Shown here one piece after another: positions 1 to 5,249 of a stretch of 8,463 nt of DNA. The stretch comes from Chthoniobacteraceae bacterium (lineage in GTDB: Bacteria > Verrucomicrobiota > Verrucomicrobiia > Chthoniobacterales > Chthoniobacteraceae): NCBI GenBank assembly GCA_947478975.1, contig CANJYI010000107.1, forward strand, positions 1 to 8,463, in the 5' to 3' direction. Under the pieces are notes generated by a model, which made no database searches, was not told the origin of the DNA, and saw nothing but the letters and a program-made list of their open reading frames with translations. Position 1 is the stretch's first letter. Each line of letters starts with the position of its first letter. A program made the position numbers and the translations under genes.

Positions 1-253
1 ACAGACCTTAAAGCTGAGCAATTTTTTGGGCCACAGCGCCAACGCAGTGCGCTGGCAGGTGTACACGGCCTTGCTGGTGTACGTGCTGCTGCGCTTCCAG
101 GGATTTTTGTCAGCCTGGGCGCACAGCTTTACGCGGCTCATTGCGGTGGTGCGCTCAGCGGTTTGGGAAAGGCTCGACCTACTTGAGCTCTTAAAATTAT
201 CAGGAGCATCTGTGAAGCTCTGTGTCCTTTGGGGAACACTCCCAGGTCCCTGA
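1..253 (+). mobile_element. Right-hand part of an IS4-type insertion sequence, outer boundary not resolved
   Basis: The transposase fragment implies that an insertion sequence occupies the left edge. Its right terminal inverted repeat should lie within roughly 100 bases after the stop at 253. With the left end missing there is no partner to compare, and no target-site duplication can be recognised, so the boundary given is just the end of the coding part. Confidence 0.55.
2..253 (+). CDS. IS4-family transposase, C-terminal fragment (5' end outside window)
   Basis: This is the tail of a DDE transposase that would catalyse cut-and-paste movement of an insertion sequence. The reading frame is open from base 2 and ends at TGA 251-253, giving about 83 residues. 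From memory, the stretch with SANAVRWQVYTALLVYVLLR, then SAWAHSFTRL and WERLDLLELLK, matches the conserved C-terminal end of IS4-type transposases, downstream of the catalytic residues. Related proteins usually continue with YGTA and end in LPGF. Here the tail reads LSGAS and ends LPGP, so the last 20 or so residues are diverged but the end position looks natural. The catalytic DDE part is off the left edge, so whether the element is intact cannot be judged. A TTG at 26 is only an internal codon, not a start. Confidence 0.8.
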   Translation, partial: QTLKLSNFLGHSANAVRWQVYTALLVYVLLRFQGFLSAWAHSFTRLIAVVRSAVWERLDLLELLKLSGASVKLCVLWGTLPGP

Positions 254-461
254 GGAGTCAGCGGGAGGTTACCCGTAGTGAATTCGCCCTAGCGCATGAT
301 GAGACTGGGGATGAGAGATGCACTGGAGCGGTCCACTCCAAAACTCAACACGCAAGAGCTCGGGTGGTGCAGGGGGACCACGTGGCACCACGCGTTTGCG
401 TGGCATCGTGAGGCGCGCCTGGGATTGCATTCCCGGGGCGGAGTCGGATCATGGGGGTACG
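254..461 (+). other. Non-coding stretch between the IS end and the sensor kinase gene
   Basis: About 208 bases with no convincing gene. The kinase frame is open back to an ATG at 318, but the added 48 residues are rich in Gly, Arg and Ser and would bury the signal peptide, so I treat this stretch as untranslated. It should hold the promoter of the kinase-regulator operon and possibly the end of the insertion sequence. I see no good -35/-10 pair. The second half is dense in inverted repeats, described separately. Confidence 0.5.
364..437 (+). promoter_or_regulatory. Cluster of overlapping inverted repeats in the kinase leader
   Basis: Four dyads lie close together. GTGGTGC (364-370) can pair with GCACCAC (385-391). 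CCACGTGG (378-385) is a perfect 8-base palindrome. CCACGC (388-393) pairs with GCGTGG (398-403) around a GTTT loop. CCTGGGA (418-424) pairs with TCCCGGG (431-437) around a six-base loop, with one G-T pair. The first and third stems share bases 388-391, so they exclude each other in RNA. The last stem ends 24 bases before the kinase ATG. This could be a structured leader, an operator, or chance in GC-rich DNA; no known riboswitch class is recognised. Confidence 0.3.
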
Positions 462-2408
462 ATGAATGTGTTTTGCTCGAGCTGTGCGGCAGCCGTCATC
501 GCACTTCTTCTTTGCCGGAGTGCGGGCGCCCAGGCGTGGCTGGATGGGCGTGTTTCAAAAACAGAGCAGGAGCTGTTTCAGACGGAAAAGGAGCTGGGGC
601 AGTGTCCGGACGTTGCGGGCGTCCAGCTTGTTTCCAACGTGGGCTTCCACAGCGGGTTTGCACCGGCTGTGGACTCTCCACGGTGGGTACAGGTGGACCT
701 CGGACAGGAGCAGCCGATTGATTCCGTGGTCGTCATTCCGGCTTGCCTCAACGGCTCGGGAGCCTATGGCTTTCCTTCCAGGTTCCGGATCGAGACCTCG
801 ACGGACGCCCTGTTAAGCGAACCTGAGTTGTTGGTCGACGCCACGGTTGAGGCCCCCTCCAGCATCCTTCCCCACTTTGTCCCAGCCGGGGGCAGGCGGG
901 CGCGCTACGTAAGATTCACCGCGGTCGCACTTGTGCCCCAGCCACGGCTGAATTCCCGCTTTATCTTCTGCCTCGGTGAACTTCTTGTCTTTAGCGCCGG
1001 CAGGAATGTGGCCCTCCACGCCCCGGTCCTCGCCCCCAACTCTGTGGAGACCCTGCCCACATGGTCGCCAAAACATCTGGTGGACGGTTCCTACGCCCTG
1101 GGCATTCCCTCCCTCCCGCACGCATCCGGTAGCAACGGCTGGCACAGCCGGATTTTTACGAAGCCAGATGCCGAGTCCTGGGTGCAGGTCGACCTTGGCG
1201 CGCCGCACCTGCTCGATGAGATCCGCCTGATCCCCGCGCATCCCCGCGATTATCCCGACAGGACGGGCTTCGGTTTTCCCCTGAGGTTCATGCTGGAGGC
1301 CTCCCTTTCCGAGGAGTTCACGGAAGCCTCGCTGGTCTTCGCCAGCCGGGATGCGGACTTCGCCAGTCCCGGGGATACGATGGTGGCGTTTGCCCTGAGC
1401 CGGCGGCCTGTGCGCTTTATCCGGATGACGGCCTTGAAACTTTGGGAGCGGAGCAGTGATTTTGTGTTCGCCCTCGGCGAACTGGAGGCTTTCGAGGGCG
1501 CCCGGAATGTCTCGAGAGATGCGGTGGTTACGGCATCGGACTCGACCAGCAGTGGCAGTTGGAGCCCCGGGTTTCTGGTCGACGGCATCGGGGGCGCCGG
1601 CGCGCTGCAGGAGGAGGCGTCCTGGCTTGAGGGGCTTTCGCGGCGGCGGTTGCTTTCAGCCCGGCGTGAGATGCTGCTAGGGCGGCAGGCCGCCGGGTTC
1701 AAGCAGGCGCAGGAAACAACACGAGTTGTGGCGGGCGGTTTCGCGGCGCTCGCGTTTGGTGCGGTCGGGTTTTTGATCTGGCGCGGACGCGCCCTTCGAG
1801 TTCGAGAGCTGGAAGTGCTGCGGCAGCAGATTTCCCGCGACCTGCATGATGAGATCGGGAGCAACCTTTGCAGTATCAGGCTCATGGCTGAGATGAGCAC
1901 CGTCAGCAGCCACGGCCGCCTTCCCGCGGAGGTGCTGGCTGAGATCCGTCATTTGGCGGAGGCTGGAACGGAGTCGCTGCGGGACATGGTGTGGCTGCTG
2001 AAGGAGGGGGCTCAGCCGAAGATAGGGGTCCTTCTTGAGAAAATGCGGGCTGTCGCCGGAGGTTTGCTCGTCAACACCCGGTGGTCCTTTTGCGCCGAGG
2101 GGGCGCCCCCCGAGGCCCTTGCGCCCCTGTCCTTTCACCGCGATGTGTTGTTCGTTCTGAGGGAGGCGCTGCACAACGTCGTGAAGCATTCGGGCGCGGA
2201 ATCGGTGGCCATTGAGTTCGGCTGGTCCGGCGGGCAGGCGGTGCTGTCGGTGGCTGACTGCGGCCGCGGGTTTGACCCGGGGAAGCACGCCGCGGGGGAC
2301 GGCATCGAAAACATGCACCACCGGGCGGGACAGTTGAAGGGAACGCTCTTGTTGGAAAGCCGGCCCGACGAGGGGACCCGTCTTGTTTTGAAAGTGCCAA
2401 CGCCATGA
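462..2408 (+). CDS. Membrane sensor histidine kinase with periplasmic discoidin (F5/8 type C) domains
   Basis: A 648-residue sensor of the NarX/DegS-like class (HisKA_3 plus HATPase_c). ATG 462 is chosen because it opens a signal peptide, residues 1-25, with cleavage likely after AGAQA; a GGGGG lies 4 bases upstream. Two discoidin-like beta-sandwich domains follow, about 50-178 and 181-346. Each carries a WVQVDLG motif (75-81, 240-246) and a late LGEL or LGELEAF strand. A third copy begins at 348 (RNV, WSP, LVDG) but stops near 375. A charged helical stalk (about 385-420) leads to one membrane helix (422-440). The phosphoacceptor is His462 in RDLHDEIG, only about 20 residues past the membrane, with no HAMP or PAS domain between. 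The ATPase has an N-box (REALHNVVKHSG, Asn572), a DxGxG G1 box (599-603) and a GDGIENM G2 box, so it looks active. It overlaps its regulator by ATGA. Discoidin folds usually bind glycans or surfaces; the ligand here is unknown. Confidence 0.93.
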   Translation: MNVFCSSCAAAVIALLLCRSAGAQAWLDGRVSKTEQELFQTEKELGQCPDVAGVQLVSNVGFHSGFAPAVDSPRWVQVDLGQEQPIDSVVVIPACLNGSGAYGFPSRFRIETSTDALLSEPELLVDATVEAPSSILPHFVPAGGRRARYVRFTAVALVPQPRLNSRFIFCLGELLVFSAGRNVALHAPVLAPNSVETLPTWSPKHLVDGSYALGIPSLPHASGSNGWHSRIFTKPDAESWVQVDLGAPHLLDEIRLIPAHPRDYPDRTGFGFPLRFMLEASLSEEFTEASLVFASRDADFASPGDTMVAFALSRRPVRFIRMTALKLWERSSDFVFALGELEAFEGARNVSRDAVVTASDSTSSGSWSPGFLVDGIGGAGALQEEASWLEGLSRRRLLSARREMLLGRQAAGFKQAQETTRVVAGGFAALAFGAVGFLIWRGRALRVRELEVLRQQISRDLHDEIGSNLCSIRLMAEMSTVSSHGRLPAEVLAEIRHLAEAGTESLRDMVWLLKEGAQPKIGVLLEKMRAVAGGLLVNTRWSFCAEGAPPEALAPLSFHRDVLFVLREALHNVVKHSGAESVAIEFGWSGGQAVLSVADCGRGFDPGKHAAGDGIENMHHRAGQLKGTLLLESRPDEGTRLVLKVPTP

Positions 2409-3040
2409 ATACCGTCTGGATCGTTGACGACCACAGGGCCTTTCGCAACACGCTCGCCCGGCTCCTTGGGGGGAGCAAACTCCCGGTGGAGACGCGGCTC
2501 TTTGCCTCCTGTGAGGAGGCGCTTTCCGCGCTTGTCCCCGGCGCGGAGCCCGCACTTGTCCTGCTCGACATCGGCCTGCGGGGAATGAGCGGGCTTGTCG
2601 GGATCCCCCTGTTCAAAGCGCGGAGCGCGGCCACCTCGATCGTGGTGCTCACCGTCTTTGAGGACGACGACAAGCTGTTTAGCGCGATCTGTTCGGGTGC
2701 AAACGGATACCTTTTGAAAACCCAGTCGGCGGAGGAGCTCCTGCAGTGCGTGCAGTCCGCCCTGGAAGGCGGGGCGCCGATGAGCCCGAAGATTGCCAGG
2801 CGTGTGCTTGAGATGTTTGCGAATCTTGCACCCAAAAAGCAGGCCGACTACGGCCTGAGCGCGCGCGAGGCAGAGGTCCTGCAATGCATCGTGGACGGCC
2901 TCCTCAAAAAGCAAATCGCCGAACACCTCCAGCTGAGTGCCCACACGGTCGACTCCTACCTGCGGAGAATCTACGAAAAACTGCATGTGAACTCTAGGAG
3001 CAGCGCCGTCTCTAAAGCCATCAAGGAGAATATTGTGTAA
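2405..3040 (+). CDS. NarL/FixJ-type response regulator (REC + LuxR helix-turn-helix)
   Basis: A 211-residue regulator, the usual length for the NarL family, and the evident partner of the upstream kinase, whose stop it overlaps by four bases (ATGA), so translation is probably coupled. The receiver domain spans about 3-120: acidic pair Asp8-Asp9, phosphoacceptor Asp55 in LVLLDIGLRG, Thr83 in VVLTVFED and Lys105 in GYLLKT, all the residues needed for phosphorylation. The LuxR-type DNA-binding domain covers about 148-207, with LSAREAEVLQCIVDGLLKKQ, then IAEHLQLSAHTVDSYLRRIY as the recognition part and EKLHVNSRS after it. Phosphorylation would be expected to promote dimer binding to target promoters; the targets cannot be told from this window. 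It may also regulate its own operon. Confidence 0.95.
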   Translation: MNTVWIVDDHRAFRNTLARLLGGSKLPVETRLFASCEEALSALVPGAEPALVLLDIGLRGMSGLVGIPLFKARSAATSIVVLTVFEDDDKLFSAICSGANGYLLKTQSAEELLQCVQSALEGGAPMSPKIARRVLEMFANLAPKKQADYGLSAREAEVLQCIVDGLLKKQIAEHLQLSAHTVDSYLRRIYEKLHVNSRSSAVSKAIKENIV

Positions 3041-3130
3041 TCCAAAGGGCTCGCGCCGGGCTGCCCGGATAACGCGTTCCACCTGAATTCGCGGGGGAAA
3101 CTCCGCCCCGGGTGGACGGAGCCGGCCCGG
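3041..3130. other. Convergent intergenic spacer with short GC-rich hairpins
   Basis: This 90-base gap separates the convergent regulator (+) and zinc-ribbon gene (-). CCGGG (3056-3060) pairs with CCCGG (3064-3068), flanked by CGCG at 3052-3055 and 3073-3076. CTCCG (3101-3105) can pair with CGGAG (3117-3121). AGCCGG (3120-3125) and CCGGCT (3127-3132) form a dyad that overlaps the stop codon of the minus-strand gene. None is followed by a T-run on either strand, so these are not convincing intrinsic terminators, though they could slow transcription from both sides. Confidence 0.35.
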
Positions 3131-3517
3131 CTACAGGTATTCGCACTCTAGCGGCGCTGGGGCGGGCTCGCAGGGCGGGCGCATCCAGTCGGACCACGCG
3201 GCATCGTCAAGCAGCGGGTTTCCCGACGCTGCAAAATGGGGAAGACTTCCGCGGCACTGCGGCTCCGGACAGCCGAAGACAGGCTTTCCGGCGCGCACGC
3301 CGATGCGGATTTGAACGCCCTCAAATTCGCTCCCGCACAGCATGCAGACGCGCCGTTCCCGCACGGAGGTCCAGAGCCTGGTCCTGTCGTGCTGCCGGAG
3401 CAGTCGGAGCCTGGCGTTTTCGGAGGCAGGGGCAGGGGGTGCCGCAAGCAGTGTCTGCTGACCGCTTAGCGGCATGGGCATGGAGGTGTCGCAACGGGAT
3501 TGGAGAGCCACATTCAT
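3131..3517 (-). CDS. Small zinc-ribbon-like protein of unknown function
   Basis: A 128-residue protein if it starts at ATG 3517; a TTG at 3529 would add four residues, and an internal ATG at residue 13 or 15 is also possible, since none has a clear Shine-Dalgarno site. The N-terminal third is low in complexity and Ala/Pro-rich. Residues about 34-56 look like a basic helix (ARLRLLRQHDRTRLWTSVRE). Then comes a four-cysteine pattern, CMLCG (Cys58, Cys61) and CPEPQC (Cys83, Cys88), which fits a zinc ribbon. A conserved-looking tail follows, GNPLLDDAAWSDWMRPP. The spaced cysteines and the aromatic-acidic tail argue for a real gene; an overlapping plus-strand frame (3112-3750) has no such pattern. 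It lies 185 bases behind the sigma gene with a terminator between, so it probably has its own promoter. Similar short proteins may occur in Opitutae (memory only). It could bind nucleic acid or protein. Confidence 0.68.
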   Translation of the reverse strand: MNVALQSRCDTSMPMPLSGQQTLLAAPPAPASENARLRLLRQHDRTRLWTSVRERRVCMLCGSEFEGVQIRIGVRAGKPVFGCPEPQCRGSLPHFAASGNPLLDDAAWSDWMRPPCEPAPAPLECEYL

Positions 3518-3635
3518 TTCGGGGAACAACGCACAAAATTAACCAACCGCAACCGGGAGATTCAGGGCGCACCGCGCGCCCGTCCGGTAAAAGAGCATCG
3601 CGCTGGAACGCCCTTCCGAGGGGAGTATTCGGTGC

Positions 3636-3677
3636 AAAAACAAAAGGGGCGCACTGCCCTTTGGCGGTGCACCCCTT
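3636..3677 (-). terminator. Intrinsic terminator of the ECF sigma gene
   Basis: Arms 3644-3658 and 3663-3677 form a 15-base stem around a four-base loop (3659-3662), with one C-A mismatch and one G-T pair. Read on the minus strand, the stem starts 25 bases after the sigma stop and is followed directly by TTTTGTTTTTG, the U-tract of a Rho-independent terminator. On the plus strand the stem is followed by only a short mixed T stretch, so the site acts mainly on minus-strand transcripts. It separates the sigma gene from the zinc-ribbon gene. Confidence 0.85.
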
Positions 3678-3702
3678 CTTTAGGCTGCGGAGTGAAAGCG
3701 GA

Positions 3703-4338
3703 CTAGGCGGCGGCCGAAAACGGGAGGGAATCGCAGGAGAGTTCCTTTAGCTTGAAGGAGATCTTTTTGAGTGCCAGTTCCAGCCGGGTCTTGATGGTCC
3801 CCAGGGCGATCCCGGTTTGGTTGGAAATCTCGCGCTGGCTCATGCCCTTGTAGAACGCCATTTCAACCGCCACGCGTTGCGCTTCGGGCAGGGTCTTGAT
3901 GATCCCCACCAGTACGCGCCGCAGATCCGCCGTTTCCACGTCCTCACTGCCCTGCACCTGGGTCCACGCCTCGGGCTGTTGTTCGGTTTCCTTCTGGTAG
4001 CGCTCTTCCACGCGGCTGTAGGCCTGTTCGCGGCGCAACCGGTCGATTGCGCGCCGGCGGGAAAGGGTAATAATCCAGCCTAGGGCCTTTCCCTTTTCGG
4101 AGGAGTACCGGCCGGCAAGGCGCCAGACTTCCAAAAAAACCTCCTGCAGAAGGTCTTCCACGGACTGTTCGTTGTGCAGCACGCGGGAGATGACGGCCCG
4201 GATGGTCGGGCTGTGGCGGCGGTAGAGCTCGTTGAGCCCCTCGCTGCGTTCCTGCTGGACGGCTGCCATGAGGAGCTCGTCGGTGCAGGTTTGAATGTTG
4301 GCCAGGAATTCGGAATGAGAGTCGAAGGAGTAGAGCAT
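3703..4338 (-). CDS. ECF-type RNA polymerase sigma factor
   Basis: A 211-residue sigma factor of the extracytoplasmic function (sigma-70 group 4) type, which directs RNA polymerase to a limited set of promoters. The frame is open further upstream, but ATG 4338 begins the part that looks like protein and gives a normal ECF length. Region 2 runs about 35-105: LNELYRRHSPTIRAVISRVL, then SVEDLLQEVFLEVWR (core binding, 2.2) and GWIITLSRRRAIDRLRR (-10 recognition, 2.3/2.4). A linker rich in Glu and Gln (106-135) precedes region 4 (about 138-195), with TLPEAQRVAVEMAFYKGMSQ and the helix-turn-helix ISNQTGIALGTIKTRLELAL that reads the -35 element. Region 3 is absent, as expected. Composition of the two domains recalls SigK/RpoE-like ECFs. 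No anti-sigma gene sits beside it, and a terminator ends the transcript at once, so it seems to be monocistronic. It is divergent from the ABC operon. Confidence 0.93.
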   Translation of the reverse strand: MLYSFDSHSEFLANIQTCTDELLMAAVQQERSEGLNELYRRHSPTIRAVISRVLHNEQSVEDLLQEVFLEVWRLAGRYSSEKGKALGWIITLSRRRAIDRLRREQAYSRVEERYQKETEQQPEAWTQVQGSEDVETADLRRVLVGIIKTLPEAQRVAVEMAFYKGMSQREISNQTGIALGTIKTRLELALKKISFKLKELSCDSLPFSAAA

Positions 4339-4565
4339 AAGCTTTCGGAGTTGAAGGGTGCAGCTCCTTAAGCAGCGCCAATGCCAACCGTAAATCACAC
4401 AGGGAAAGCGGTTTGCTGCGTGGTTTTTGCGTAATAAAACCTGACGCACGTGTCGCTTTTTTTTACACTTTCCGGCCGCCCCCGCCGAACTGCGGATGAC
4501 ATTCTTCCTTCCCTTGTTTAACCTTCCCAACAGACCGCCCAATCCTCCAAGCCGCCCCCCCTCTT
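4339..4565. promoter_or_regulatory. Divergent control region between the sigma gene and the ABC operon
   Basis: These 227 bases must hold the promoters for the sigma gene (-) and the ABC operon (+). No firm sigma-70 pair is seen. On the minus strand GTGTAA (complement of 4463-4468), a 16-base spacer and CGTC (complement of 4443-4446) resemble the spacing of an ECF-type promoter about 105 bases before the sigma ATG; this is weak. An eight-T run (4457-4464) and a CACGTG palindrome (4447-4452) lie between these elements. The 3' end, just before the ATPase ATG, is nearly all pyrimidine. No gene is seen here. Confidence 0.4.
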
Positions 4566-5249
4566 ATGCTCGTTGACGTACGCCATCTTTGCAAATCCCA
4601 CCCCGCCCCGGGTGGAGGGAAGCCCGTCGAGATCCTGCGCGACTTGGATTTCCAGCTGGAGGCTGGCGGCACCGCCGCAATCGTCGGCCCGTCGGGCTCC
4701 GGGAAGAGCACCCTTTTGAATATTCTGGCCGCCCTCGACCACCCGGACTCCGGCGAGGTACGGGTTAACGGACTGGTGCCCGGGGAGCTGCGCGGCGGCG
4801 AACTGGTGGATTTCCGGCGGCGTTCGGTGGGGGTTGTTTTTCAGATGCATCATCTTCTGCCGCAATGCACGGTGCTCGAAAATGTGCTGGCTCCTTCGCT
4901 GGCGGACCGCCGGCAGGCGCGGCTCAACGCGGAAAGCAACGCCCGCGAAGTGCTGGACGCCTTGGGGCTCGCCCACCGGCTGGGACACCGTCCTTCGGAG
5001 CTTTCGGGCGGCGAGCGCCAGCGGGTGTCGGTGGCGCGCGCGCTTGCCGGCGCGCCTCGGTTGCTGCTGGCTGACGAGCCCACGGGCGCGCTGGACAGGG
5101 CCAGTGCGCAGCATTTGACCGGCCTGCTTCTGGAATTAAACCGGGCGCGCAATGTCGCCCTGCTGGTGGTGACACACTCCCGTGAACTGGCGTCCCGCAT
5201 GCAGCAGGTTTGGGAACTGGTGGACGGCAAGCTCGTGCAGATCCCATGA
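4566..5249 (+). CDS. ABC transporter ATP-binding protein, LolD/MacB/YbbA class
   Basis: A 227-residue ATPase, the usual size for the LolD/YbbA family, that should power the FtsX-like permease encoded next from the cytoplasmic face. All nucleotide-binding motifs are intact: Walker A GPSGSGKST (41-49), Q-loop Gln93 in VVFQMHHLLP, signature LSGGERQRVSVARAL (146-160), Walker B LLLADE (166-171) with catalytic Glu171, D-loop GALD and switch His204 in VVTHS. The FQMHHLLP stretch and EPTGALD are typical of this family. ATG 4566 is the only sensible start, because the next Met is residue 94 and the first beta strand begins at once; yet the bases before it are pyrimidine-rich with no Shine-Dalgarno site. 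The stop overlaps the permease start (ATGA). The substrate is unknown: lipoprotein release, lipid handling or peptide/toxin efflux are all open. Confidence 0.95.
   Translation: MLVDVRHLCKSHPAPGGGKPVEILRDLDFQLEAGGTAAIVGPSGSGKSTLLNILAALDHPDSGEVRVNGLVPGELRGGELVDFRRRSVGVVFQMHHLLPQCTVLENVLAPSLADRRQARLNAESNAREVLDALGLAHRLGHRPSELSGGERQRVSVARALAGAPRLLLADEPTGALDRASAQHLTGLLLELNRARNVALLVVTHSRELASRMQQVWELVDGKLVQIP

Noticed and set aside
411..420. Perfect palindrome AGGCGCGCCT in the leader
   Set aside because: A ten-base self-complementary GC string is common at this base composition and fits no operator I know.
318..461. An upstream ATG extending the kinase by 48 residues
   Set aside because: The extension is of low complexity and would place the signal peptide inside the protein; ATG 462 gives a normal secretory start.
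2135..3082. A 315-codon minus-strand frame across the regulator and kinase end
   Set aside because: The plus strand carries clear kinase and receiver motifs here; the antisense translation shows no recognisable motif.
3518..3631. A TAATTT element as a -10 box for the zinc-ribbon gene
   Set aside because: No acceptable -35 element lies 16-18 bases before it, so it is not annotated as a promoter.
3112..3750. A 212-codon plus-strand frame covering the zinc-ribbon gene and terminator
   Set aside because: It is dominated by Arg, Ala and Gly, runs through the sigma terminator and into the end of the sigma gene, and lacks any pattern; the minus-strand frame has the ordered cysteines.
4339..4542. 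A TTG start extending the sigma factor by 68 residues
   Set aside because: The extension reads through the divergent promoter region, is basic and unlike a sigma N-terminus, and would exceed the normal ECF length.
3103..4616. The 14-mer CCGCCCCGGGTGGA at 3103-3116 and again at 4603-4616, exactly 1500 bases apart
   Set aside because: One copy is intergenic and the other is inside the ATPase coding sequence; in such GC-rich DNA a chance match is the simpler reading, and no flanking homology extends it.
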